A stretch of 64,000 nucleotides of DNA from Alphaproteobacteria bacterium (GCA_016699735.1 CP065008.1:1364001-1428000); one strand, 5' to 3'. Counted from the stretch's first letter, positions 24,248 through 34,501 are shown. Notes: generated by a model from the sequence alone, not told the origin. Translations and numbers: made by a program.

Positions 24248-26779
24248 ATGTCAGAAGTAGTCTCAAAAAATTTTTCAGGAATCAACGCAAACGGCCATAG
24301 CCTCGAGCCTCATTTCTCTCCTGACGGAACAAAAATCGTATTTACAAGTTCTGCAACAAATTTAGTCGATGGAGACACAAACACAAAAACCGACATTTTC
24401 GTAAAAGACATGATTTCTGGTGAGGTATCTCTTATCAGTAAAGACTTAAGCGGTATACAGGGGAACGGAAACAGCCAAAGTGCTCAATTTTCCCCCGACG
24501 GAACCAAAATAGCATTTACAAGTCTATCAAGTAATTTTTCGAGCGGAGATTTGAATCTTATTCAGGATATTTTTGTTAAGAATCTCATTACAGGTGATTT
24601 AACAATAGTAAGCGCAGATATTAATGGAATATCTTTGTATGATTACTTTGGGTACTCTGGAAATTTTTCTTGGTCACCTGATAGTGCTCAAATAGTCTTT
24701 GAAAGTACGGTAAATACATTTGTTCCAGGTGGGTCACCGGAAGACGTTTCTCTTGAGGGGCCAAATGTATTTCTTAAGAATATAGAAACCGGAGAAGTTA
24801 CTCTCGTTACTCCCTTTAGTATGTGGAGCAGCACTCCTGTATTCTCGCCCGACGGGACAAAGATTGCTTTTGACCATGGCGGAAATGATGTTCTCCTGTT
24901 GGCCGACACGAATGATGCAAGAGATGTATTTTTAAAAGATATTGCTTCGGGAACTTTTTCAATAGTAAGCACTGATAGCAGCGGAAATCAGGTTGAAGGA
25001 CCAACTGCAAAACCACTGAGTATTGCCTTTTCTCCTGACGGAAAATTAGTAGCTTTTACAAGTTGGGCTGAAGGATTCGTACCAAACGATACAAACAACA
25101 AACAAGACATTTTTATTAAGAACCTTGAGACTGGTGAAACCAAGGCATTGTCAACAAATTCTCTAGGAGTTCTGGGAGATGGCAACAGCGATAAGCCAGT
25201 ATTTTCACCCGATGGCACTCACGTCGCTTTTGTTAGCAACTCGAACAACCTTACTTCAAGCAACTCTTTTGGGACGCAAGAGCTTTACCTAAAAGATATC
25301 AAAAATGGCGATATTTTTAGAGTTGCCGACTTTGTTGATTCCGTTTTCAGCTTTTCACCAGATGGTAAATCTATTGCGGCTAACATAGGCTCACAAGTTG
25401 TTCTGATCCCGATAAGCCATCTACTGCCTCAGATAATTGAGGGCAGTGACGAAGCGGAGTTTCTACAAGGTGGATTAAGTCATGATAAAATATACGGCAA
25501 AGATGGATCAGATATTATCTACGGTTATACAGGTGACGATGAGTTATGTGGCCAAGGAGGAGGAGATACACTAAAAGGCCATCAGGGAAAGGACAGACTC
25601 TTCGGGCAAGAAGGTGAAGATTTTCTGTGGGGTGGTGACGACGATGATACGCTTAATGGCGGCACAGACTCTGATTGGATGAAAGGTGGTATAGGAAAAG
25701 ACACCTTTGTTTTTGATAACCTTGAGGGTGTAGATACGGTCGCCGATTTTAGATCAAACGAAAAGATAGACCTGACAACCTTGCTGGGCAGGTCTATCGG
25801 CTTCCTACCAGACCAAGCTTTTACAAAAGGCTATATCAGGCTTGAGCAGAATAACTCAGATGCCAAATTGCATATTGATCTTGACGGAAGTGAAGGTGCT
25901 GATCCTGAGCAGCTTCTGGCTATCCTTTTAGGGGTTCAGGCAGACACAATCGGGCAAGGTAATTTTATTCTCCCGGAATATTCTAATATTCCTCCTTCCG
26001 CCAAAGACGATGTCTTCAGCATGCTCGAAGACACCATCCTCTCTGGCAACGTCCTCGCCGACCACGGTCACGGGCCGGACAGTGACCCGAACGGCGATGT
26101 CTTGCACGTCTTGGCGCAGACCTTCACAACCTCCAGGGGCGGCACGGTCGTCCTCTCTGAAAGCGGCGATTTCACCTACACCCCGAAAGCCGATTTTTAC
26201 GGCACGGACAGCTTTACCTATAAGCTTCTGGATGAGTCCGGCGCGCATGATTTTGCCACGGTGTCCATCCGGGTAAACGACGTCGCTGATTTTTATATCG
26301 GCACGGACGAGGGCGACCGCTACATCGGCGGTTATCAGAATGACACACTCATCGGCTTGAGAGGAGACGACGTACTCTTCGGCGGCAGCGGTTGGGATAA
26401 GCTTTATGGCAACGAGGGCGCCGACACGTTGTACGGCGGTAAGGGCTCCGACAGGCTGAACGGCGGCGGTGATGCCGATTTGTTCGTTCTGGACGGCATC
26501 AATTTCAACCGCCCCGACACCATTCTGGATTTAAGCATTTCCGAGGGCGACAGAATCCAGATCAAAGACATTCTGAATTTCGATCCTTTAACCGACGCGA
26601 TTACGGACTTCGTGCAGATCACCCAAAGCGGGGCTGACAGCCTCCTCTCCGTTGATATTAACGGAACCGATGGCGGCGCCTCCTTTGAGGTCGCGGCCAG
26701 AATCAAGGGCGTCACAGGTCTGGACGTCAACCAGCTGTTCGCGGACGGGGATTTGATGATCAGCAATATTATTGTATAG
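24248..26779 (+). CDS. Secreted beta-propeller / RTX calcium-binding protein
   Basis: It has 843 residues from the ATG at 24248, which has GGAG 5 bases upstream. Residues ~10-395 hold seven propeller-type repeats, each with FSPDGT-K-AFTS and a DIFVKD-TGE-LVS second half. A first RTX array (GGxGxDxxx type, e.g. GDDELCGQGGGDTLKGHQGK) spans about 405-490. A cadherin/VCBS-like module follows (about 581-675, GNVLADHGHGPDSDPNGD), then a second RTX array (about 680-750) and a C-terminal tail of the type used for type I secretion. There is no N-terminal signal peptide. Codon use is AT-rich up to about 25985 and host-like after it. It is probably exported by a type I system not in this window; the target is unknown. 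Confidence 0.82.
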   Translation: MSEVVSKNFSGINANGHSLEPHFSPDGTKIVFTSSATNLVDGDTNTKTDIFVKDMISGEVSLISKDLSGIQGNGNSQSAQFSPDGTKIAFTSLSSNFSSGDLNLIQDIFVKNLITGDLTIVSADINGISLYDYFGYSGNFSWSPDSAQIVFESTVNTFVPGGSPEDVSLEGPNVFLKNIETGEVTLVTPFSMWSSTPVFSPDGTKIAFDHGGNDVLLLADTNDARDVFLKDIASGTFSIVSTDSSGNQVEGPTAKPLSIAFSPDGKLVAFTSWAEGFVPNDTNNKQDIFIKNLETGETKALSTNSLGVLGDGNSDKPVFSPDGTHVAFVSNSNNLTSSNSFGTQELYLKDIKNGDIFRVADFVDSVFSFSPDGKSIAANIGSQVVLIPISHLLPQIIEGSDEAEFLQGGLSHDKIYGKDGSDIIYGYTGDDELCGQGGGDTLKGHQGKDRLFGQEGEDFLWGGDDDDTLNGGTDSDWMKGGIGKDTFVFDNLEGVDTVADFRSNEKIDLTTLLGRSIGFLPDQAFTKGYIRLEQNNSDAKLHIDLDGSEGADPEQLLAILLGVQADTIGQGNFILPEYSNIPPSAKDDVFSMLEDTILSGNVLADHGHGPDSDPNGDVLHVLAQTFTTSRGGTVVLSESGDFTYTPKADFYGTDSFTYKLLDESGAHDFATVSIRVNDVADFYIGTDEGDRYIGGYQNDTLIGLRGDDVLFGGSGWDKLYGNEGADTLYGGKGSDRLNGGGDADLFVLDGINFNRPDTILDLSISEGDRIQIKDILNFDPLTDAITDFVQITQSGADSLLSVDINGTDGGASFEVAARIKGVTGLDVNQLFADGDLMISNIIV

Positions 26780-26840
26780 GGCTTTTTCACCCCCCCTCTC
26801 CCGCGCCGCTAGGCTCGCGTCCGCTCACCAAGCTTGCACG

Positions 26841-26883
26841 CCCTCTCCCCCTTCAAAAAGGGGGAGAGGGCAGGGAGAGGGGG
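26841..26883. repeat. Intergenic GA/CT-rich hairpin repeat, copy 2
   Basis: A perfect 11-bp stem, CCCTCTCCCCC (26841-26851) with GGGGGAGAGGG (26860-26870), loop TTCAAAAA. Its right part (26860-26883) repeats 24095-24118 exactly. With copy 1 it brackets the RTX gene. Confidence 0.8.
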
Positions 26884-26916
26884 CAAGTTTCACAACAATA
26901 TGCTACGATCTACCTC

Positions 26917-27453
26917 ATGATGTTCTTGACGAAAAAAATGAGAAAATTTCACCTCATCTTACGGGCTTTGCTCATTTTTCCTCTGATCATTCCTCAGAAT
27001 GTATGGGCAGAGCAAGCCGAAGCTCAAAACGATGAAAAACTCGAAAGGTCAATCGGAAAGATTGTACGTTTGGCGAATAAGGCGAGGAGCTATGAGGAAA
27101 ATGGAATGCACGCTTTTTGGGGCGATGGTGAAGTATGGACGTTCTTCTTTGAAGAATATGAAAAAAATGTGAAAAATTTACCTGTTGAAAGCAGGGTGGA
27201 ATATCTCTGGTTTGGAATGTGGTTTCTGGAGTTAGGCGCTGATCCGGGTGTACAATTTACTGAAATTGTTATTAGGGACTGCCCGGAGGAGTATTCCAAA
27301 AAATTGAGGCATTTTATTTCCAGACACAAAGAACTGTGGGGCGAGGACAAGGGCAAGAAAATCTATTTCACGGAAAAGATATTGAGAGCGATAGAAGTGA
27401 ATACAAACCGAAGAAAAGGGGATAACTCCGCCCCGCCTCCCGCCGCGCAATAG
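26917..27453 (+). CDS. Small secreted/periplasmic protein of unknown function
   Basis: It has 178 residues. An N-terminal basic region plus hydrophobic stretch (LILRALLIFPLIIPQNVWA) gives a signal peptide with likely cleavage before EQAEAQ. The mature part is helical and charged, with an aromatic-rich centre (HAFWGDGEVWTFFFEEYEKN) and one cysteine. AT-rich codon use resembles the first part of the RTX gene rather than the flagellar genes. I recognise no family. It ends 33 bases before fliQ. Confidence 0.62.
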   Translation: MMFLTKKMRKFHLILRALLIFPLIIPQNVWAEQAEAQNDEKLERSIGKIVRLANKARSYEENGMHAFWGDGEVWTFFFEEYEKNVKNLPVESRVEYLWFGMWFLELGADPGVQFTEIVIRDCPEEYSKKLRHFISRHKELWGEDKGKKIYFTEKILRAIEVNTNRRKGDNSAPPPAAQ

Positions 27454-27486
27454 TCCCGCCGCGCCCTTTCTGCTACCCTGTTCCCC

Positions 27487-27750
27487 ATGACAGACGCGGA
27501 AGTCATCGAAACCGTGCGCGAGGCGCTGCTGATCACCATCCAGATTTCCCTGCCGGTCCTGCTGGTCGGGCTGCTGGTCGGCGTCACCATCGCGCTGATT
27601 CAGGCGCTGACGCAGGTGCAGGAGATCACACTGGTCTTCGTGCCGAAGATCGTGGCGATTTTCCTCTCGCTCTTTTTCTTCCTGCCCATGATGATGAACA
27701 CGCTCATCATGTTCATGGAGGGGCTGGCGCTGAAAATCGCGGGCGGCTAG
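27487..27750 (+). CDS. fliQ: Flagellar export gate protein FliQ
   Basis: It has 87 residues with two membrane helices and FliQ motifs: REALLITIQISLPVLLVGLL and ALIQALTQVQEITLVFVPKI. It forms the export gate with FliP and FliR. fliR follows 21 bases later. It is separated from fliE by the RTX region. Confidence 0.95.
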   Translation: MTDAEVIETVREALLITIQISLPVLLVGLLVGVTIALIQALTQVQEITLVFVPKIVAIFLSLFFFLPMMMNTLIMFMEGLALKIAGG

Positions 27751-27771
27751 GGGCCAGGAGAGGGGACGGCC

Positions 27772-28551
27772 ATGCAAAGCGCATTGGAAACCTTTCTGGC
27801 CGGCGGCGTTCTGGCCTTCATCCTGACCTTCGTCCGCATCGGCGCCGCCGTGATGATCATGCCGGGTCTGGGCGACTCGTTCGTCTCCGAGCGCATCCGC
27901 CTGCATCTCGCGCTGGGCCTGTCCTTCGTCCTGTTCCCGCTGGTGATGCCCTTCATCCCCCAGCCCTTGCCGCAAACCTTCATGCTGTTCGTCATGATCG
28001 CGACCGAATTCATCGTCGGCCTGCTCATCGGTACGGTGGCGCGGATTTTCATGACCGCGATGGACACGGCGGGCATGATTATCTCCATGCAGTCCGGCCT
28101 CTCGAACGCGCAGGTCTTCAACCCCTCTCTGGCCACGCAGGGTTCGCTCATGGGCGCACTGCTCTCGGTGACGGGCGTCCTGATCCTCTTTAAAACCGAT
28201 CTCCACCACCTCCTGCTTATGGGCCTCGTCGAGAGTTACCAGATGTTCCCGGTGGGGGAGGTGCCGGATACGGGAAGCATGGCCGAGGTGATGACCAAGG
28301 CCGTGACCTCCGCCTTCGCCGTGGGCGTGAAACTCGCCACACCCTTTATCGTTCTCACCCTCCTGATCTACGTGGCGATGGGCGTCCTCTCCCGCCTGAT
28401 GCCGCAGGTGCAGGTCTTTCTTCTCGCCCTCCCGATCCAGATCGTGCTGTCCCTGATCCTGCTCATGCTGGCCGCCTCGACGCTCTTCCTGACATGGGTG
28501 GCTTTCTACGAAAACAGCCTGACCGTTTTCTTCCAGGCCGCCAGCCCCTAG
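27772..28551 (+). CDS. fliR: Flagellar export gate protein FliR
   Basis: It has 259 residues and several membrane helices, with FliR-type segments FVRIGAAVMIMPGLGDSFVS and LGLSFVLFPLVMPF. It lies between fliQ and flhB, the conserved order for the export apparatus. Confidence 0.95.
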   Translation: MQSALETFLAGGVLAFILTFVRIGAAVMIMPGLGDSFVSERIRLHLALGLSFVLFPLVMPFIPQPLPQTFMLFVMIATEFIVGLLIGTVARIFMTAMDTAGMIISMQSGLSNAQVFNPSLATQGSLMGALLSVTGVLILFKTDLHHLLLMGLVESYQMFPVGEVPDTGSMAEVMTKAVTSAFAVGVKLATPFIVLTLLIYVAMGVLSRLMPQVQVFLLALPIQIVLSLILLMLAASTLFLTWVAFYENSLTVFFQAASP

Positions 28552-28563
28552 GAGAAGCGCAAG

Positions 28564-29643
28564 ATGGCCGAAGGCGACGAGCAGGACGACAGTCAGAAGA
28601 CCGAAGACCCCACCCCGAAAAAGATCGAGGAAGCGCGAAAGCGCGGACAGGTCGCCCTCTCCCGCGAAATGAACAACTGGGTGATGCTGCTGGCCGGAAC
28701 CCTGATGGTCGGCGTCTTCGCCGGTCCGGTCATGAGCGACCTGACCGTGATGATGCGGAGCTTCATCGAGCGCCCGCATGATTTTCCCTCGATGCCCGGA
28801 GGGTTATCCGTGGTTCTGGGCGGCGCGGCGTGGGAGGTGGTAAAAATCCTCTTCCTGCCGCTGCTGCTTCTGATGGCCGCCGCTTTCCTCGCACCCTTCC
28901 TGCAGGTCGGCCCCCTGATGGCGCCCGAAGTCGTCAAGCCGGACATCAGCAAGATTTCCCTCATCAAGGGCTTCCACCGCCTCTTTTCCATGCGCTCCCT
29001 CGTCGAATTCGTGAAGGGGATTTTGAAAATCTCGCTGGTCGGCGCGATGTCGGCCATGATTATCTATCCCTATTTCGACCGCTTCGAGCATTTCATCGAC
29101 CTTGAAACCATCGCCGCCCTCGCCGAGCTTCAATATCTGGTCGTAAAGATGCTGGTCGGGATTCTGGTCCTGACATTGGTCATCGCGGTCACGGACCTGC
29201 TCTATCAGCGGTACGAATATTACCGCAAGATGCGGATGACCAAGCAGGAACTCAAGGACGAATACAAGCAGACCGAGGGCGACCCGATGGTCAAAGGCCG
29301 CCTGCGCCAGCTCCGCGCACAGAAGGCCCGCCAGCGCATGATGCAGGCCGTCCCGACCGCCGACGTGGTCATCACCAACCCGACCCACTTTTCCATCGCC
29401 CTCAAATACAACCCCGCCGAGATGAGCGCCCCGGTCTGCATCGCCAAGGGCGTGGACGATCTGGCGCTCCGCATCCGCGAAGTGGCGAAGGAACACGAGA
29501 TCATCATCTATGAAAACCCGCCTCTGGCCCGCATTCTTTATGACACCGTGGAGATCGACGAGATGATCCCGGCCGAGCATTTCAAGGCCGTCGCCGAAGT
29601 CATCTCCTATGTCTACAAGATCAGGGGCCGCCCGCTGGGATAG
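28564..29643 (+). CDS. flhB: Flagellar export switch protein FlhB
   Basis: It has 359 residues: the N-terminal EDPTPKKIEEARKRGQVALS motif, four membrane helices (about 38-58, 88-115, 145-165, 190-208), and the cytoplasmic domain with the autocleavage site N272-P-T-H. It switches export from hook to filament substrates together with FliK. It is last of fliQ-fliR-flhB. Confidence 0.96.
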   Translation: MAEGDEQDDSQKTEDPTPKKIEEARKRGQVALSREMNNWVMLLAGTLMVGVFAGPVMSDLTVMMRSFIERPHDFPSMPGGLSVVLGGAAWEVVKILFLPLLLLMAAAFLAPFLQVGPLMAPEVVKPDISKISLIKGFHRLFSMRSLVEFVKGILKISLVGAMSAMIIYPYFDRFEHFIDLETIAALAELQYLVVKMLVGILVLTLVIAVTDLLYQRYEYYRKMRMTKQELKDEYKQTEGDPMVKGRLRQLRAQKARQRMMQAVPTADVVITNPTHFSIALKYNPAEMSAPVCIAKGVDDLALRIREVAKEHEIIIYENPPLARILYDTVEIDEMIPAEHFKAVAEVISYVYKIRGRPLG

Positions 29644-29754
29644 GGGAAGAATCAGGCGCCACCCCATCCCGAACCTGTTCAGAACCTTGCCTTTGTGCCA
29701 TGATTCCGTTAGAACCCTGATGTTCATATGTAAAACGACCCGATCCCGCTCAGA

Positions 29755-32256
29755 ATGACGATAGACCACAAGGAATTCATCGAACGCCATCATAAGACAA
29801 CCGGCGCCCGTCATCAGGTCGAAGGCCGCCGCCATTTGAGCAGCCTTCTGGTTTTCCTCATTTTCGCGCTTTACCTCGTCGTCATGGTCTTCGTGGTCAG
29901 CGTGGCGCGGGTGGACAGCACCACGATCTTCGTCTCCATCTTCGTCTTCGTCGCCGCCACGCTGGTCGCCTTCGCAGCCAAGCGGGCGCAATACCTGCAA
30001 GCCACGCAGGAGGACGAACTCGTCCTCATCAAGGAGGTGATGGAGGGCAGCCGCGGGGGGCGCCTGATCACCGACAGCGCCGATAACACGCTCTACTACA
30101 ACCAGCGTTTCGCCGAAATGTGCGGCGTCGAAAAGGACGTCAGCTACGCCGCGCTGGTTCGTATGTTTGAGAATAACGACAAGGCCTCGGGCCTGCTCGA
30201 CTCTCTCTCAGATGTAGCGCACCGCGGCCTGACCGATTCCATCGAACTTTACTGTGACTTGCGCGATCTCGAAGGCTGGTATCAGGTTACGGCCCAGCCC
30301 ATCGCCGGCCACGCCGGATACATCCACTGGCGCCTCGATAACGTCACGGAGCGCTACACCGCCGACCGCTCGGTGCGTGAGGAGCGCGAGAAACTTATAG
30401 ACTTTACAGACAACGCCCCGGTCGGGTTTTTCTCCGTCGATGAGAACGGCCGCTTCCAGTTCGCCAACGCCACCTTCGCCCGCTGGCTGGGCGAGGATCT
30501 GGCTCTCCTGCTCTTGCAGGGCAAGCTCCATACCTATATGGAGCATCCGCCGGAGAACGCGAAACCCTACGAACTCACCAACGAAAGCGCAGGCTCCCAG
30601 ATCGTGGAGGTGCAGATGAAGGGTCCGGCGGGCCGCACCTTCCTGGCCTCCGTCAATTACAGCATCGTGCAGGGCGAGGGCGGCGCCGTGCGAACCCGCG
30701 CCGTCGTCCACGACCTCACCGCCGAACGCGAAATGCGAAAAGCCCTGCAGGCCTCGGAAGACCGTTTCCAGAGATTTTTCGAGGAAGCGCCGCTGGGGAT
30801 CATCCTCGTCAATCAGGACGGCATGATCGAGGATTGCAACGGCGAATTCGCCCGCATGATTGGTCGCACGGTTTCGGATATCGAGGGCACGGACTTTAAA
30901 ATTCTTTTAGGCGGCGAAGACCGCGACACCGTTCTTGAAGCCCTCAGCCACACCGAAAAGGGCCAGCAGATTTCAGGAACCATGGAAGTCACGCTCAAGG
31001 GCGAGAAACGCCCGGTTATTACGCAGCTTCACGCCCGCCGCTTCCGTGAGGGGCGCAGCATGGTTCTGCACTTCATCGACATGACAGAAAAGAAATCGCT
31101 GGAGGAGCAGTTCGTCCAGTCCCAGAAGATGCAGGCCATCGGCCAGCTCGCCGGCGGCGTCGCGCACGACTTTAACAATATGCTGACCGCCATCATCGGC
31201 TTCTGCGATCTTTTGCTCCTGCGCCACAAGCCCGGCGATCCGTCTTTCGGCGACATCATGCAGATCAAGCAGAACTCCAACCGCGCCGCAAACCTCGTGC
31301 GCCAGCTTCTGGCATTTTCGCGGCAGCAGACCTTGCGCCCGCGCCTGCATGACCTGACCGATATCCTCACCGAACTTTCGCACCTCCTGCGCCGCCTGAT
31401 CGGTGCCAACATCGAACTTGATATCGTCCACGGCGACGATCTCGGCCTCGTGAAAATCGACGAGGGCCAGATGGAGCAGGTCTTCATCAACCTCGCCGTC
31501 AACGCCCGCGACGCGATGGACGGCGGCGGCACCCTGACCGTCACCACGGAGAACTACACCAACCGCAAGCCCCGCGAAATCAAGACGGAGGATATGCCCC
31601 CCGGCGACTGGGTGCTGGTCAAAGTCACGGACACCGGAACAGGCATCACGAAAGAAAACCTCGCCCGCATCTTCGAGCCGTTCTTTACGACCAAGGAGGT
31701 GGGGCAGGGGACGGGCCTCGGCCTTTCCACCGTCTTCGGCATCATCCGCCAGTCCGGCGGCTTCGTGGATGTCGAAAGCGAAGTCGGCAAGGGCACAACC
31801 TTCCTGATTTATCTCCCCCGCGCCGCCGAGTCGGAGGAAGAAGAGGACGAACCCCAGGAACTGACCGAGGAAAAACCGAAGGATCTGACCGGAACCGAAA
31901 CGATCCTGCTGGTGGAGGACGAAGACGCCGTAAGAACATTCAGCCAGCGCGCCCTCACGAATAAGGGCTACAAGGTTCTCGCAGCCGAAAGCGGCGATTC
32001 CGCCCTGCGCCTGTTCGAGGCGGCGGAAAACAAAAAGCTCGACCTTCTGATCACCGACGTCGTCATGCCCGGCATCGACGGCCCCACCCTGGCCAAAAAA
32101 ATCCGCGAGGCCAGCCCGAAACTCAAGATCATCTTCATCTCCGGCTATACCGAGGAACGCCTGAAGGACCATATGGGGGAGCGCATCTACTTCCTCCCCA
32201 AGCCCTTCACCCTCAAGCAACTCGCCGAAAAGGTAAAGCAGGTGCTGGAGGAGTAA
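29755..32256 (+). CDS. cckA: Cell-cycle hybrid histidine kinase CckA
   Basis: It has 833 residues: two membrane helices (about 28-50 and 56-74), three PAS-like regions (about 90-210, 215-325, 340-450), HisKA with H471 (QLAGGVAHDFNNMLTAIIG), HATPase with VNARDAMDGG, and a C-terminal receiver with D768 (LLITDVVMPGIDGP). The order and the HisKA/HATPase sequence (FCDLLLLRHKPGDPSFGDIM, NLVRQLLAFSRQQTL) are those of CckA, which phosphorylates CtrA through ChpT and reverses the flow as a phosphatase. No ctrA or chpT is present here. CckA next to flhB-like and recA genes is common in Rhodospirillales-type genomes. Confidence 0.93.
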   Translation: MTIDHKEFIERHHKTTGARHQVEGRRHLSSLLVFLIFALYLVVMVFVVSVARVDSTTIFVSIFVFVAATLVAFAAKRAQYLQATQEDELVLIKEVMEGSRGGRLITDSADNTLYYNQRFAEMCGVEKDVSYAALVRMFENNDKASGLLDSLSDVAHRGLTDSIELYCDLRDLEGWYQVTAQPIAGHAGYIHWRLDNVTERYTADRSVREEREKLIDFTDNAPVGFFSVDENGRFQFANATFARWLGEDLALLLLQGKLHTYMEHPPENAKPYELTNESAGSQIVEVQMKGPAGRTFLASVNYSIVQGEGGAVRTRAVVHDLTAEREMRKALQASEDRFQRFFEEAPLGIILVNQDGMIEDCNGEFARMIGRTVSDIEGTDFKILLGGEDRDTVLEALSHTEKGQQISGTMEVTLKGEKRPVITQLHARRFREGRSMVLHFIDMTEKKSLEEQFVQSQKMQAIGQLAGGVAHDFNNMLTAIIGFCDLLLLRHKPGDPSFGDIMQIKQNSNRAANLVRQLLAFSRQQTLRPRLHDLTDILTELSHLLRRLIGANIELDIVHGDDLGLVKIDEGQMEQVFINLAVNARDAMDGGGTLTVTTENYTNRKPREIKTEDMPPGDWVLVKVTDTGTGITKENLARIFEPFFTTKEVGQGTGLGLSTVFGIIRQSGGFVDVESEVGKGTTFLIYLPRAAESEEEEDEPQELTEEKPKDLTGTETILLVEDEDAVRTFSQRALTNKGYKVLAAESGDSALRLFEAAENKKLDLLITDVVMPGIDGPTLAKKIREASPKLKIIFISGYTEERLKDHMGERIYFLPKPFTLKQLAEKVKQVLEE

Positions 32257-32270
32257 TACTTCCTTAAAAA

Positions 32271-32357
32271 GCATCCCCGCGCCCCCTTTGTCATCCCCGC
32301 GTCCCTTTTGTCATCACCGTGCCCCTCTTTTGTCATCCCCGCGTAAGCGGGGATCCA
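32271..32357. repeat. Tandem GTCATCCCCGCG-type intergenic repeats
   Basis: Four degenerate copies of a ~20-base unit (GTCATCCCCGCG plus a C/T-rich tail). The last ends in a perfect 8-bp inverted repeat, ATCCCCGC-GTAA-GCGGGGAT (32335-32354). This resembles the widespread proteobacterial extragenic repeat read as 'WIPAYAGMT' in translation. Confidence 0.7.
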
Positions 32358-32553
32358 GTAAAGCGACCTAAATAGATAACGATGCACGGCTTGCGTTGTG
32401 TTCGCCGTGCCCGTTGTGTTTAAAAAACTTAGCGTCTTCGTGCTTTCTCGCCGAAGAGCGGAACTCCTTAATCTCTTACTCTCCTCCTTAACCTCCGTGG
32501 TCAAAACTCTTTCAACTTGTAACTCTTATCTTGTACATCCAATTATGAATAAT

Positions 32554-32604
32554 GTTCTTTTTTTGTTCTTTTTTCTTGACACAAGAATAAAACAAGAACA
32601 TTGT
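32554..32604 (+). promoter_or_regulatory. LexA box and promoter of recA
   Basis: GTTC-TTTTTTT-GTTC (32554-32568) is an exact alphaproteobacterial LexA box (GTTC-N7-GTTC). A second near-match on the other strand is GAAT-N7-GAAC (32585-32599). Between them TTGACA (32576-32581) is a good -35, with CATTGT 17 bases later as a weak -10. LexA bound here would block polymerase. Confidence 0.85.
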
Positions 32605-32681
32605 CATGTGCATAAGGCGGTTCGCGCCGCCACGTAGGATTTGCACATCACCCCCAATTATGCCAAAAGGGAGTCTCCGCT

Positions 32682-33827
<1,146 letters not shown>

Positions 33828-33844
33828 AGGTCTTCGGCAGGATA

Positions 33845-34501
33845 TTAATAGTCAAACACAGGGACGCTCTCCTGTTCCCGCAGGTTGTGCAGTTGTGCGA
33901 GATCTTCGATGGACGTCACGCGAAGGGCGCCGTTCTTTTCCAGATATTCAAGCGCCCGCGGCACCGCGAACTCGGGGTGCGGGTCATTCTCGCCGATACA
34001 GTCTTCCAGCAGGCGGACCTCATACTTTTTATCCAGCGCATCCAGAGTAAGGTCGGTGATGCACATCGAGGCATGAAACCCGGCAACCGACAGCGTTTTG
34101 ATTCCGCGCTGCTTGAGAACCGTATCGATGTTCTTTCCGCCGATATCGCTGTGCAGGAAGGGGGACATTTCCTCCTTCCGCACCATGATATCTCCACGCT
34201 CGGGCTTGTATTCGACCATGTAAAGCCCGCCATTCGCAGTCGTATGGTCCTCGTCAGCAAAAGCGTAACAGATCACAAACACCGGAACGCCGAGATCGCG
34301 GTACCTGTCCGCCACATCCCGGATCCGCTCGGCCACGGTGCGCGTCTGCTCCGTTCCGTTCGGCTTCATCATTCCGCCTTCCGTGGTCCACGACAGATAC
34401 GCAGGATCATCGAAGGTGGGGTCCACCCGCCAGCGCTGCGAATCGTTAATTAACAAAGCATGGTGTTGTAAGGAAGGCATCCCCGTCCCGCTTTTTTTCA
34501 T
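33845..34501 (-). CDS. Isochorismatase-family cysteine hydrolase
   Basis: It has 218 residues with a Rossmann-like isochorismatase fold. The likely catalytic triad is D20 (ALLINDSQ), K109 (MVRKEEMSPF) and C147 (VAGFHASMCITDLTLDAL), followed by EVRLLEDCIGEN. These enzymes hydrolyse isochorismate, nicotinamide, ureidoacrylate and similar amides; the substrate cannot be told. The start may be 34501 or the ATG at 34480. It is convergent with recA. Confidence 0.8.
   Translation of the reverse strand: MKKSGTGMPSLQHHALLINDSQRWRVDPTFDDPAYLSWTTEGGMMKPNGTEQTRTVAERIRDVADRYRDLGVPVFVICYAFADEDHTTANGGLYMVEYKPERGDIMVRKEEMSPFLHSDIGGKNIDTVLKQRGIKTLSVAGFHASMCITDLTLDALDKKYEVRLLEDCIGENDPHPEFAVPRALEYLEKNGALRVTSIEDLAQLHNLREQESVPVFDY

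Larger units (their letters stand above)
32257..32681. other. cckA-recA intergenic region
   Basis: There are 425 bases without a gene. The first 100 bases hold short degenerate repeats (32271-32357). Positions 32360-32550 show nothing I can name. The last 130 bases hold the recA promoter and LexA sites. Confidence 0.6.

Noticed and set aside
24061..27486. RTX region as a transposon or prophage
   Set aside because: No transposase, integrase, terminal inverted repeats or phage genes; only short direct repeats that look like common extragenic hairpins.
27232..30000. Two long minus-strand open frames opposite fliQ, fliR, flhB and cckA
   Set aside because: Low-complexity His/Asp/Gln/Arg-rich translations with no family, antisense to well-supported genes.
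32271..32357. Short repeats as a CRISPR array
   Set aside because: The units are about 20 bases, degenerate, directly abutting and without unique spacers, and there are no cas genes.
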